From contig JAUNUN010000027.1 of NCBI GenBank assembly GCA_030538155.1, forward strand, positions 1 to 35,388: 35,388 nt of DNA. Direction: 5' to 3'. Origin of the DNA: a bacterium. Lineage in GTDB: Bacteria; Desulfobacterota; Desulfobulbia; Desulfobulbales; Desulfobulbaceae. Below, one piece after another: positions 10,278 to 18,042 of the stretch. The notes beneath the pieces were generated by a model that saw only the letters and a program-made list of their open reading frames with translations, had not been told where the DNA came from and ran no database searches. Within the stretch, counting starts at the first letter, position 1. The number at the start of each line of letters is the position of its first letter. A program made the position numbers and the translations under genes.

Positions 10278-11468
10278 CTACCTAGATTGCTTTGACTCTT
10301 GCCGGTCCGACTGGGCTGCCGCACAGGCTGCATAGATGGTACGCAGCGGCACCTTATGTTGTTCAGCGAGCTTGCGGCAGGCTTCGTATTCCGGCGTTAC
10401 CATCACACCTGCGGGCGTCTTGATACGTTTTGCCGCCACAGGCCCCCAATTGGTGTCAACGGTTATGGCCTCTCGCGGCAGGAGCATGCGCTCCTCCCGC
10501 CGCCAGCGCAGACCAATGGCCGTGGTTTCACTCAAAACAACCTCAGCCAGTCGCTGCCGCATAGCCGTTTCACAGAGCACTCGCAAGAGAAAACCAGGCC
10601 GTCCTTTCTTCATCTGCATGGGAATCAGGCTGACGTCAAGCGCGCCGCCGGCCATCAACTGTTCACTCACATAGGGCCAGAGTTCCGGATTCCAGTCGTC
10701 GATATGGGTTTCTAGCACCTCCACCGTCTCTGCTTCAGACCCTTTTCGCTCAGCCCGGCCCAGCACCAGCCGCAGCAGATTAGGGCGGCCATCGCTGCGC
10801 TCCATGGAACCCGTGCCATAACCGCTCTGCTCAAGCTGCATGGCAGGCATGGGGCCAAAGCTCTCCGCCAGGCCGGCAACCAGGGCCGCACCTGTGGGCG
10901 TGACCAGTTCCTGGGCCAGATCCAGGCCATAGACCGGTACACCTTCCAGCAAACGTAGAACTGCCGGAGCAGGCAGAGGCAAAAAGCCGTGCGCTGCCTG
11001 CACCCAGCCCTTGGGCATGGGCAGTGGTGAGGCAACCAGACGCTCGATGCCAAGCCAGTGTAAGCCGGCCACGCAGCCCACGATATCGGCAATGGCGTCC
11101 AAAGCGCCGACTTCGTGAAAATGCACGGCCTCAACAGTACTGCCATGGACCGCAGCTTCTGCCTCCGCAAGCTTGGTGAAGACCCGAATCGCGCCATCTC
11201 GCACTTCCGGGGCCAGCCGGGACTGGTGCAAAATGGCGCTGATTTCCTTGAGCCCACGGTGATGGTGACTTTCCGCACAGTGGATGGTCGCCTGCACGGC
11301 AGTAATTCCCTGCACCATGCGGCGCTGCCACTGTAAACGTATGCCGTCCAATTCTAAAGCGGCATACGTCTCTTCCAGCACTGCAGGCGGCAGGCCCGCA
11401 TCCAGCAAGGCACCCAGGAACATGTCGCCGCTGATGCCTGAAAAACAGTCAAGGTAGGCAGTGCGCAT
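10278..11468 (-). CDS. larC: Nickel pincer cofactor biosynthesis protein LarC
   Basis: LarC (DUF111) inserts nickel into the pyridinium dithiocarboxylate pincer cofactor first found in lactate racemase. The 396-residue protein begins with YLDCFSGISGDMFLGAL, has a histidine-rich SHHHRGLKEI near residue 70, HFHEVGALDAIADIVG, LVTPTGAAL, and a C-terminal domain with HIDDWNPELW and KKGRPG. Both halves, equivalent to LarC1 and LarC2, are in one continuous frame, so no programmed frameshift is needed here, unlike in Lactobacillus plantarum. Its ATG shares one base with the fmt stop (TGATG). No larA, larB or larE is in the window, so the client enzyme is unknown. Confidence 0.9.
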   Translation of the reverse strand: MRTAYLDCFSGISGDMFLGALLDAGLPPAVLEETYAALELDGIRLQWQRRMVQGITAVQATIHCAESHHHRGLKEISAILHQSRLAPEVRDGAIRVFTKLAEAEAAVHGSTVEAVHFHEVGALDAIADIVGCVAGLHWLGIERLVASPLPMPKGWVQAAHGFLPLPAPAVLRLLEGVPVYGLDLAQELVTPTGAALVAGLAESFGPMPAMQLEQSGYGTGSMERSDGRPNLLRLVLGRAERKGSEAETVEVLETHIDDWNPELWPYVSEQLMAGGALDVSLIPMQMKKGRPGFLLRVLCETAMRQRLAEVVLSETTAIGLRWRREERMLLPREAITVDTNWGPVAAKRIKTPAGVMVTPEYEACRKLAEQHKVPLRTIYAACAAAQSDRQESKQSR

Positions 11469-12409
11469 CAGCTGATCACCATTCCAGGCTGGAGCGGATT
11501 ACCGTGCAGGCAGGCAGCCACAGGCATCCGCTTTTTGCCTTCGGGCTGAATTTCGCGGAGACAGAGCATGTCATCACCGGTGGCAACAAAAAGGCCGTCC
11601 TGATCTGCCCGGCAAATAGTGCCCGGCGCTGCCTCGCCTGCCTTGGCAACTCGTTTGGGAGCAAAGAAACGGAAACGGATGCCATTGATAAAACCGTAGG
11701 CCGAGGGCCAGGGATCAAGCCCTCGGATCAGGCAGTGCAGACGCGCAGCGGGCAGGCTCCAGTCCACATGACCCTGCGCCTTGTTCAGCATGGGGGCATG
11801 GCTGGCCTGGTCATGGTCTTGCGGCTCTGCGGCCAAGGTGCCGCTCTTCAAGCCGTCGACCGCCTTGAGCAAGGTTTCGGCACCCAACCCGGCCAGACGC
11901 CGGGCCAGCGAACCTGCGGTGTCATCTTCATGAATCGGTTCCATGGCGCGGAGCAGCATCGGGCCGGTATCCATGCCTGCGTCAAGCTGCATGATGGTCA
12001 CCCCGGTTTCTTGATCCCCATTCAAAATCGCCCACTGAATCGGCGCAGCGCCTCGGTATTTAGGCAGAAGCGAACCATGCACATTGATCGCGCCCAAAGG
12101 GGCGAGCGTCAGCACAGCCTCGGGCAGGATCCTGCCATAAGCCACCACCACAAGAAGATTCGGTTTGAACTGGGCAAGTTCCGTCAAAAAATCGGCAGTT
12201 TTCACCGAATCCGGCTGCAGCACAGGCAGATCATGGGCCAGGGCCACCTGTTTGACCGGCGGCGACTCCAGCTTCTTGCCCCGACCGCGGGGCCGATCCG
12301 GCTGACAGACCACGGCCACGACTGTGTCCGGGCCGGCCAGCAGGGCCTGCAAGGAGGGAACGGCAAAATCAGGCGTCCCCATGAAGATAAGGCGGAGAGG
12401 GCCGCTCAC
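11468..12409 (-). CDS. fmt: Methionyl-tRNA formyltransferase
   Basis: Formylates initiator Met-tRNA with 10-formyltetrahydrofolate. The 313-residue protein has the formyltransferase N-domain (FMGTPDFAVPSL, VCQPDRPRGRGKKL), the catalytic NVHGSLLPKYRGAAPIQWA segment with Asn and His, the Asp region QLDAGMDTG, and a C-terminal OB-like domain (about 205-313). The start codon is GTG at 12409 and overlaps the def stop as GTGA, so def and fmt are coupled. This is the classic def-fmt pair: formyl group added by Fmt, removed by Def. Confidence 0.96.
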   Translation of the reverse strand: MSGPLRLIFMGTPDFAVPSLQALLAGPDTVVAVVCQPDRPRGRGKKLESPPVKQVALAHDLPVLQPDSVKTADFLTELAQFKPNLLVVVAYGRILPEAVLTLAPLGAINVHGSLLPKYRGAAPIQWAILNGDQETGVTIMQLDAGMDTGPMLLRAMEPIHEDDTAGSLARRLAGLGAETLLKAVDGLKSGTLAAEPQDHDQASHAPMLNKAQGHVDWSLPAARLHCLIRGLDPWPSAYGFINGIRFRFFAPKRVAKAGEAAPGTICRADQDGLFVATGDDMLCLREIQPEGKKRMPVAACLHGNPLQPGMVIS

Positions 12410-12915
12410 GCCTCGTCCTCGGCTAGTATTTTTTTAAGTTTTTTCTTGTAGAGCGTCCGCTTGAGCGGACTGATCCGATCAATGAAAAGGGTACCCAAAA
12501 GGTGATCCACCTCGTGCTGAATGATGCGGGCGAAACGATCTTCGGCATCAAATTCAAGCGGCCGGCCCTCCACATCCTGGGCAGTAACATGAATCTTTTT
12601 AAAACGCCTGACCTTGGCCAGGCATTCCCTCACGCTCAGGCAGCCCTCATCATCAAAGACGCTGCCTTCGCCATTGGAGATGACCGGGTTGATCAGGGCC
12701 ATGAAGTCCTGGCGCTCGGGAGTGTTTTGTTCAATCACCACCACCTGCAGTGGAACGCCGATCTGGTTGGCGGCCAGCCCCACCCCGGGCGCGGCAAACA
12801 TGGTTTCCCCCATGTCGGCCACTAGAATCTTGAGCTGGTCATCAAATTCGGTCACCGGCTCTGCTTTTTGTCGCAGCACCGGATGCGGGTAGGTGAGAAT
12901 CTTTCGTATTGCCAT
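12406..12915 (-). CDS. def: Peptide deformylase
   Basis: Removes the N-formyl group from nascent proteins using a bound metal (Fe or Ni class). I start it at the ATG at 12915, giving 169 residues and the usual MAIRKILTYPHPVLR N-terminus; an in-frame ATG at 12972 would add 19 residues not typical of the family. The three catalytic motifs are all present: GVGLAANQIG, EGCLS with the metal-binding Cys, and QHEVDHLLG with the two His and catalytic Glu. It is the first gene of the minus-strand def-fmt-larC-pgpA-amidohydrolase run. Confidence 0.96.
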   Translation of the reverse strand: MAIRKILTYPHPVLRQKAEPVTEFDDQLKILVADMGETMFAAPGVGLAANQIGVPLQVVVIEQNTPERQDFMALINPVISNGEGSVFDDEGCLSVRECLAKVRRFKKIHVTAQDVEGRPLEFDAEDRFARIIQHEVDHLLGTLFIDRISPLKRTLYKKKLKKILAEDEA

Positions 12916-13095
12916 ATTGGGCCTGTCCGTGGTGACGCTGACGGGCATTACGTCTGCGTCTTTATCTGTCAAATTTTATCAGCTATGTAATCAGTTTAGC
13001 CCTGCTTGTAAAGCCGGAGGAGCAAGGGGCCGTTTTCCATTCAGGTGTACCAAGAAAGAGAAGCAGGCCGCCTGGAACACAGCGGTTGCACTTGC

Positions 13096-13124
13096 TTGTT
13101 TTCTCGGTTCCAATCAAGTACTAT
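13096..13124 (+). promoter_or_regulatory. Candidate promoter of the YkgJ-like gene
   Basis: TTGTTT (13096-13101) and TACTAT (13119-13124) are 17 bases apart, the same -35 hexamer as the one proposed for pyrG. The start would be near 13131, only about 17 bases before the ATG at 13148. The surrounding 230 bases between the divergent def and YkgJ-like genes otherwise show nothing clear. Confidence 0.4.
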
Positions 13125-13147
13125 CTCTCTTTTAACCTGGCAAAAAT

Positions 13148-14011
13148 ATGTCTGAATCAATACACGAGGCTGGCCTTCGTCTCCTGCGCCATCCGGTGCG
13201 GCCACTCCTGTCCATAGTGGAATTTATCCTGCACACCGGCGGATTTGCCACAGTGGAAGAGGTGCTGGCGCTCCTGCCGGAAAGCATTGAAACAGAAAGT
13301 GCACACTACAAAAAGGCGCGGCAATACCTGCAGCCCTATGTAGAAGAGCTGGATCGCTTCCACAGCAGGAATCTTGGCGAAGACCTTGGCTGCCCTGTTG
13401 TTCTGGATGAGAACGGCGACCCTGTGGGCGAAGCTGCAGCCGGGAGCGCCCTGCTGGCGCAGCGAATTCTTGAAAAAGAACTCGAACAGATCAACAGTCT
13501 GCTCTGCGGTGCGCACACCTGCACCCTGTGCTGCACCGGTCCGGATGCCGTCATGCGGCAAGACTACTTTGATATCCCCCTGCAAGCGGGCGAAGAAACG
13601 CTTTTCCCCAAGCTGGGCTGGATACCGGCCGGGCGGCCGGACACGGCATTGCAGGAACTCGATACCCTGGCCGCGGCATGGCAGGAATCGCAGTCTGTGG
13701 CTGTACTGGCCACACACCTGCAGGGGACGAGCCTAGTTTTACCTAGGCTGAGCAGTTGCCCGGCACTTGATGGCCAAGGCCGCTGCAGCATCTACGAAAA
13801 ACGCCCGCAGGTCTGCCGCAAGCCCCAGATCTTTCCCTACCTGCTGGAACAAGAGCAGGATCGCGGCCCAGACGGCAGGCCTGTTTACCGCCTGCGCAAC
13901 ACCCTGCTTGCGGTCATGGACTGTCCCTATGTGCAGCACCTGCAGGACGATATCGCCCTTTATGCAGCGGCAAGCGAACTGGAACTTGTCTACCGCCGCA
14001 ACAAAGCATAA
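13148..14011 (+). CDS. Cysteine-rich YkgJ-family protein (putative metal-binding)
   Basis: A 287-residue cytoplasmic protein whose eight cysteines are mostly in two clusters. The first is Cys120, Cys125, Cys128, Cys129 (C-x4-C-x2-CC in CGAHTCTLCC). The second is Cys204, Cys213 and Cys223 in a C-x8-C-x9-C pattern followed by R, matching the CxxxxxGRCxIYExRPxxCR signature of the YkgJ/UPF0153 family, thought to bind zinc or an iron-sulfur cluster. The family has no firm function. The N-terminal 110 residues are helical and charged and are longer than in small YkgJ proteins. The gene precedes plsY by 24 bases in the same direction. No strong ribosome binding site is seen. Confidence 0.75.
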   Translation: MSESIHEAGLRLLRHPVRPLLSIVEFILHTGGFATVEEVLALLPESIETESAHYKKARQYLQPYVEELDRFHSRNLGEDLGCPVVLDENGDPVGEAAAGSALLAQRILEKELEQINSLLCGAHTCTLCCTGPDAVMRQDYFDIPLQAGEETLFPKLGWIPAGRPDTALQELDTLAAAWQESQSVAVLATHLQGTSLVLPRLSSCPALDGQGRCSIYEKRPQVCRKPQIFPYLLEQEQDRGPDGRPVYRLRNTLLAVMDCPYVQHLQDDIALYAAASELELVYRRNKA

Positions 14012-14035
14012 CAACCCGCCTCGTTTACACTACTT

Positions 14036-14653
14036 ATGAGCAGCACCGGTCTTCTCTGTATCCTCCTCTCGTATCTGGCTGGAGCCATTCCCTTTGGTGT
14101 TCTGCTTTCCCGTGGCAGTGGTATCGATATCCGCAGCCAGGGCAGCGGCAACATTGGTGCGACCAATGTTGCTCGTCTCTTAGGCAAAAAAATGGGCCTG
14201 ATCACCTTGCTCTTTGATATTGCCAAGGGTTTTATCCCCATTTTCTGCACCGCACTTGTGGTGCAGGCCGATCCAAACCGCACCCTCATCCTGGCTTTGA
14301 GCGGGGCAGCCACGGTGCTGGGCCATATGTTCCCGGTCTATCTCCGTTTTCACGGCGGCAAAGGCGTGGCCACGGCACTCGGCCTTTTCCTCTACCTTGC
14401 GCCTTGGGCCGTGGCCCTGGTTCTCTTGGTCTTTCTCGCCACAGTACGCTTCACCGGCTATGTTTCGGCCGGTTCCTTGGTGGGGGCTGCTTCCATGCCC
14501 CTGTGGCTCTTGGTTCTGGGAGGTAAGCCCTGGGAAATTGCCCTGGCCGTTTTTGTGGTGCTCATGATTTGGATCAAGCATAAAGATAACATCAGCCGCC
14601 TGCTCAAGGGCACGGAAAAGTCCTGGAAAAAGGGTAGCGGGGACGACGCGTGA
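14036..14653 (+). CDS. plsY: Acyl-phosphate:glycerol-3-phosphate acyltransferase PlsY
   Basis: An integral membrane enzyme that transfers the acyl group from acyl-phosphate to glycerol 3-phosphate, the first step of phospholipid synthesis in most bacteria. The 205 residues contain the three conserved loops: GSGNIGATNVARLLGKK (near 36-52), FHGGKGVATALG (near 104-115) and a third near the end of the hydrophobic core. Five hydrophobic segments are visible. The end overlaps the following J-domain gene as GTGA, so the two are coupled. Confidence 0.95.
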   Translation: MSSTGLLCILLSYLAGAIPFGVLLSRGSGIDIRSQGSGNIGATNVARLLGKKMGLITLLFDIAKGFIPIFCTALVVQADPNRTLILALSGAATVLGHMFPVYLRFHGGKGVATALGLFLYLAPWAVALVLLVFLATVRFTGYVSAGSLVGAASMPLWLLVLGGKPWEIALAVFVVLMIWIKHKDNISRLLKGTEKSWKKGSGDDA

Positions 14654-14991
14654 ACCGGCAGCAATGGCAGGAGATCGAGGCAGCAGCAGCCCTTCTCCAG
14701 TTGGGAGAAACAGCGAGCCTGCAGGATATCAAACGCGCCTACCGCCGCCTGAGTAAAAAGTATCACCCCGACCTAGCCCAAGACGAGGTCGCACCTGATG
14801 GAAACAATGAGCAGATGTACCGCCTCACCGCAGCCTACGACCTGCTCCGTCGCCACTGTGAAAACTTCTCTTTCCCGCTCAAACAGCCGCATGATGCAGA
14901 GGAGTACGACCTCTACGACCCGCAGGAATGGTGGCAGGCACGGTTCGGGCAAGACCCGATTTGGAACGGCAAAAAAACACGTCAACGATAA
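14650..14991 (+). CDS. Small J-domain (DnaJ-like) protein
   Basis: A 113-residue protein that is little more than a J domain (about 8-75) with a short acidic/aromatic tail. It has the helix II AYRRLSKKY followed by the essential HPD tripeptide, which is what stimulates Hsp70 ATPase, and a helix III ending in LTAAYDLLRRH. No G/F region, zinc-finger or substrate-binding domain is present, so it is a type III J protein whose client is set by the tail or location. Start is GTG, overlapping the plsY stop by four bases. The tail with DPQEWWQARFG has no recognisable domain. Confidence 0.85.
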   Translation: MNRQQWQEIEAAAALLQLGETASLQDIKRAYRRLSKKYHPDLAQDEVAPDGNNEQMYRLTAAYDLLRRHCENFSFPLKQPHDAEEYDLYDPQEWWQARFGQDPIWNGKKTRQR

Positions 14992-15018
14992 CCTTTACTT
15001 TCACAGGGCAGAGCCAGC

Positions 15019-15891
15019 ATGCGAATCCCGGAACTTATAGCCCAGCGCAGTCCTTTTATCTCCCTTGAGTTTTTTCCTCCCAAAAAACAGGAGGAATGGT
15101 CGGCCTTTTTGGAAACCGCCCAGGAACTGAAGGCCCTCAATCCGCTCTACTGTTCCGTGACCTATGGTGCGGGCGGATCCACCCAGGACAACACCCTGGA
15201 GATCTGTCAGCAACTGATCGATACCTGTGGCTTTACGGTCATGCCGCATCTGACCAGCGTGACTGCCAGCGAAGCAAAGATCAATGACTTTCTCGATGCA
15301 ATCAGCCGCATGGGTATCGACAATGTGCTCGCCCTGCGCGGTGATCGTCCTGCCGGTTATACCGGCCCGGACTCGGAGCTGTATGCCGCCTTTCCCCATG
15401 CCAGCGACCTGATCCGGCATATCCGCAGCCACAGCCCGCATCTGGCTATCGGTGCCGCAGCCTTCCCCGAGGCGCATGCCGAATCACCCTCGTTTACCGC
15501 CGATATTGCAGTCATGCGGGAAAAATTCGACTGCGGCGCCCATTTTGCCATTACCCAGCTCTACTTTGACAACCGCTGCTACTTTGACTATGTTGACCGG
15601 TTGCGTCAATTGGGGGTAAGCGCGCCCATCATTCCCGGCATCTTGCCTGTGCGCAGCCTCTCTTCACTGCGCTTCACCCTGAAACTCTGTAATGCCCGCG
15701 TACCGGGCGAGCTGATCAATGCGGTACTGGAGGCAGAGGAAAAAAAGGGACCTGAAGCGGTTTACGAGGTCGGCATTGCCTATGCCCGCCGGCAGGTGCA
15801 GGAACTGCTCGATGGCGGCGTGCCCGGCATCCATCTCTACACCCTGAACCGGGCCGATATGTGCATACGCCTGATGGAAGGGTTGATGTAA
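15019..15891 (+). CDS. metF: Methylenetetrahydrofolate reductase
   Basis: Reduces 5,10-methylene-tetrahydrofolate to 5-methyl-tetrahydrofolate, feeding methionine synthesis or, in anaerobes, the methyl branch of the acetyl-CoA pathway. The 290-residue protein has FISLEFFPPKK with the catalytic glutamate, SVTYGAGGS, PHLTSVTAS, LALRGDRP and AHFAITQLYFD, all of MetF TIM-barrel type. GGVPGIHLYTLN near the end is also typical. Length is that of stand-alone bacterial MetF. It follows the J-domain gene by 27 bases in the same direction, so could be cotranscribed with plsY. Confidence 0.95.
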   Translation: MRIPELIAQRSPFISLEFFPPKKQEEWSAFLETAQELKALNPLYCSVTYGAGGSTQDNTLEICQQLIDTCGFTVMPHLTSVTASEAKINDFLDAISRMGIDNVLALRGDRPAGYTGPDSELYAAFPHASDLIRHIRSHSPHLAIGAAAFPEAHAESPSFTADIAVMREKFDCGAHFAITQLYFDNRCYFDYVDRLRQLGVSAPIIPGILPVRSLSSLRFTLKLCNARVPGELINAVLEAEEKKGPEAVYEVGIAYARRQVQELLDGGVPGIHLYTLNRADMCIRLMEGLM

Positions 15892-15933
15892 GACGCAGCC
15901 ATTTCAATTCTGCCGCGAGTGAGCAACCCCAGC

Positions 15934-15967
15934 TTGACAAGCTAATGATATTTTGTTTTTTTATTAT
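15934..15967 (+). promoter_or_regulatory. AT-rich candidate promoter before the M15 protein gene
   Basis: A perfect TTGACA is at 15934-15939 and a TATTAT at 15962-15967, with a T run between. The spacing of 22 bases is too long for a standard sigma-70 promoter, so the true -10 may be another AT-rich hexamer near 15957-15964. The 135 bases between metF and the M15 gene are much more AT-rich than the genes around them, as promoter regions often are. Confidence 0.35.
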
Positions 15968-16026
15968 GCCGTTAGTAAAACAAGCAAACGAGAATCATTG
16001 ATCAGTAAACAAGCCCCGTTTTTATC

Positions 16027-16602
16027 ATGGATACCAGTGAACAAGAAATACCTTCAGTACGGATGTCGCGCCGTGCTTTTCTGGGCAAGACGCTCTGTTC
16101 AGGCGCAGGTTTAGCCCTTCTTTCTGCGCCGGATCTTGCCGAAGCCGCCCTGCGCACAGGTAAACGCACACTCTCTTTTTACCACACCCACACGGGTAAG
16201 GAACTTGAACTTGTCTATGCGGCGGGCAAGCATTACAACCCGCTGGCCCTCAACAAAATCAACACCTACCTTGGCGATTTCCGTACGGGCGAAGTCCACA
16301 CCATAGACCCCAAACTCCTGGATATGCTCTGGGCACTGCAGTGCCGTTGCGGCAAGGATGGCGTTTTTTCCGTTATCTCCGGCTTTCGCTCGCCGCAGAC
16401 CAATACCAGCCTGCGCGGCAGAAGCAGCGGTGTCGCCAAAAAAAGCCTGCACATGGTGGGCAAGGCCATTGATGTGCGTTTTTCGGAAGCATCAACCAAA
16501 CGCCTCCGAGACTATGCCGTCAACCTCAAGGCCGGCGGTGTGGGCTTTTACCCTTCTTCCGATTTTCTCCACCTGGATACCGGCCGCTATCGCACCTGGT
16601 AA
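16027..16602 (+). CDS. Tat-exported DUF882 / peptidase M15-type protein (YcbK-like)
   Basis: A 191-residue protein likely exported folded and acting on peptidoglycan in the periplasm. A twin-arginine signal SRRAFLGK is at 14-21, followed by a hydrophobic stretch and an Ala-rich end near 40 (DLAEAA). The rest is the DUF882/M15 D-Ala-D-Ala carboxypeptidase-like domain: ISGFRSPQTN (118-126), His142 and Asp149 in HMVGKAIDVR, and His182 and Asp184 in FLHLDTGRYRTW, the expected zinc site. YcbK-family members are annotated as cell-wall endopeptidases or hydrolases; exact bond specificity is not readable here. Confidence 0.88.
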   Translation: MDTSEQEIPSVRMSRRAFLGKTLCSGAGLALLSAPDLAEAALRTGKRTLSFYHTHTGKELELVYAAGKHYNPLALNKINTYLGDFRTGEVHTIDPKLLDMLWALQCRCGKDGVFSVISGFRSPQTNTSLRGRSSGVAKKSLHMVGKAIDVRFSEASTKRLRDYAVNLKAGGVGFYPSSDFLHLDTGRYRTW

Positions 16603-16773
16603 GGCTGACAGTATCTTATAATTTTAGAATTAAGGACGGAAAAAGAGGCGGGGTATGTGCGCGCCGGCTACGTCAGCGCCCTCCGGTGCACCGCAGTCGC
16701 TGCAAGCCATTCCATTGCCGGAGCCGATACGGCTCCAGGGCCTTCTGCGTTCCGGTTGTGCTATGGTCAGGCA

Positions 16774-17142
16774 TTACGGCCACAGCACTAAGAGCCACAC
16801 CATCACCACCACGAAGACCGTGCAGCCCACGGCTGCCGAGCCCAAATCCTTGGCCCGGCCTGCCAGTTCATGTCGCTCCAGGCCGATGCGGTCGACCGCT
16901 GCCTCAATGGCACTGTTCAACAATTCCACCACCAGCATCAACAAGAGGCTCCCACCAAGGAGTGCTCGCTCCACACCGTTTTCGCCCAGCCACAGGGCAA
17001 AGGGCATCAGAATCATGGTTGTGATCGCCTCTTGGCGAAAGGCCGCCTCGTTCCGCCAGGCAGCCTGCAGTCCGGCCTTGGAGCACTGCGCCGCTCGCAG
17101 GATGCGGCCAAGGCCCTGCCCGTTTTGCAACTTTCCTCTCAC
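16774..17142 (-). CDS. dgkA: Diacylglycerol kinase
   Basis: A small inner-membrane kinase that phosphorylates diacylglycerol to phosphatidic acid, recycling lipid left by periplasmic glucan or LPS modification. The frame is open to 17259, but the upstream part does not resemble DgkA. I chose the GTG at 17142: it gives 122 residues, the same length as the E. coli enzyme, and has GAGGA about six bases upstream. Motifs include RILRAA, GLQAAWRNEAAFRQE, and the signature VVELLNSAIEAAVDRIG followed by HELAGRAKDLGSAAV. Three transmembrane segments follow (about 35-55, 58-75, 95-118). It is transcribed alone and convergent with the M15 gene. Confidence 0.92.
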   Translation of the reverse strand: MRGKLQNGQGLGRILRAAQCSKAGLQAAWRNEAAFRQEAITTMILMPFALWLGENGVERALLGGSLLLMLVVELLNSAIEAAVDRIGLERHELAGRAKDLGSAAVGCTVFVVVMVWLLVLWP

Positions 17143-17503
17143 GCTATCCTCTTTGTTCAAACACACTCTTTTGTACGCATCCCTGGCCCTCTCGCTACCA
17201 CACTCGCGCAGGCAACCACGCCGCACCTTGCGGTCATTACCAAACCTTGCAACTGGCACTGCACAGGCCGCAATACCTGTATGATAGCACAGACCAGGGG
17301 CTGATTACAGAACAATTGAGCACGCTGTCTCTGCAAAAAGGCTGACGATACCGGCCTCAAGAAATCCGATCTCGGAGCCAAACCATACTGCGGCATAGTT
17401 TTGCAAGAGAGCGCCTGTGTCGAGGGGTGGAATGCCAGACTGGCCAGACCGAGCCCCTCTGCTCAGCAAAATTGATTTCTTGCATAAATATTTTTTTATT
17501 CAT

Positions 17504-17532
17504 TTGACAGCCGCTGCTTTTTCCATTAGGTA
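17504..17532 (+). promoter_or_regulatory. Probable sigma-70 promoter of the atp operon
   Basis: A perfect TTGACA (17504-17509) is followed after exactly 17 bases by TAGGTA (17527-17532). An A/T-rich run with eight T in a row lies directly upstream (about 17484-17503) and could act as an UP element. Transcription would start near 17539, giving a leader of about 70 bases before atpF'. Confidence 0.65.
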
Positions 17533-17545
17533 TCGTGTTGGTATT

Positions 17546-17561
17546 ATGAATCACAATTCAT
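17546..17561. repeat. Short inverted repeat at the predicted atp transcript start
   Basis: ATGAAT (17546-17551) and ATTCAT (17556-17561) form a perfect six-base dyad around CACA, starting about seven bases downstream of the predicted transcription start. It may be an operator half-site pair or simply a leader hairpin. It is short enough to occur by chance. Confidence 0.4.
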
Positions 17562-17610
17562 AGTTGGTGGCGGCCGGCACCTGTTCAACACGTGCTTCTA
17601 GGGAGTTAAC

Positions 17611-18042
17611 ATGATAACCATTGACATTACCCTTCTGCTTCACATCATCAACATAATCGTGTTGATGTTTGTCCTCAACGCAGTTCTCTACAAGCCGATC
17701 CTCGGCATTTTGGAGAAAAGAGCGCAGCGCCTCGATTCCCTGCAGGGTGAAGTGGTGCAGTTTGAGACGAACGCCCAAGAACAGCAGGCAGAGCTGGATC
17801 GCAAGATGCGGGAAGCCAGTGCGCGTGCAAAAAAAGCCCTGGACGAAGCCAAGGCAAAGGCCCAGGCCACAGGAGCAGAGCAACTTGCAGCTATTCGCAC
17901 GGCAGCCGATGAAGAAAAAAAGAAAGCCCTGGATAGCGCCCACGCGCAGGTCGAAACCGCACGTAAGGCTTTGCAGGAAAATACAGCTGATTTTGCTTTA
18001 GCCATGGCCGAAAAAATACTGGGAAGGAGTCTGAAAGCATGA
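17611..18042 (+). CDS. atpF': ATP synthase F0 subunit b' (first b-type stalk subunit)
   Basis: A 143-residue peripheral-stalk protein. One hydrophobic helix at the N-terminus (about 3-28, ending at LYKPIL) anchors it in the membrane. Residues about 35-135 are a long charged coiled coil rich in Ala, Glu, Lys and Gln, reaching up to F1. The end (FALAMAEKILGRSLKA) is the usual delta-contacting tail. With the next gene this gives a heterodimeric b/b' stalk as in many Desulfobacterota and photosynthetic bacteria. It overlaps atpF as ATGA. Confidence 0.88.
   Translation: MITIDITLLLHIINIIVLMFVLNAVLYKPILGILEKRAQRLDSLQGEVVQFETNAQEQQAELDRKMREASARAKKALDEAKAKAQATGAEQLAAIRTAADEEKKKALDSAHAQVETARKALQENTADFALAMAEKILGRSLKA

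Larger units (their letters stand above)
17143..17610. other. Non-coding region between dgkA and the atp operon
   Basis: This 468-base stretch holds the dgkA upstream region on the left and the atp promoter and leader on the right. I find no convincing gene. Features seen: a long-range inverted repeat GAGGGG (17422-17427) with CCCCTC (17454-17459) around two direct copies of GCCAGAC (17434-17440 and 17443-17449); an AT-rich block at 17470-17503 just upstream of the atp -35 box, a possible UP element; and a ribosome binding site AGGGAG just ahead of the ATG at 17611. A structured leader or small RNA at 17400-17470 is possible but unproven. Confidence 0.5.

Noticed and set aside
10278..11468. 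A programmed frameshift in larC as in Lactobacillus plantarum
   Set aside because: The N- and C-terminal halves are in one uninterrupted frame here.
11504..12451. A 315-codon plus-strand frame opposite fmt
   Set aside because: Antisense shadow of a gene with all catalytic motifs; no protein features.
12916..12972. N-terminal extension of peptide deformylase
   Set aside because: The ATG at 12915 gives the standard MAIRKIL start; the extra 19 residues have no family counterpart.
17143..17259. N-terminal extension of DgkA to an ATG at 17259
   Set aside because: The internal GTG with GAGGA upstream gives the exact family length of 122; the extension is basic, cysteine-bearing and unlike DgkA.
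16655..17284. A 209-codon plus-strand frame over dgkA and its upstream region
   Set aside because: The minus-strand frame matches DgkA with normal length and signature; the plus frame is rich in Pro, Ser and Arg as shadows usually are.
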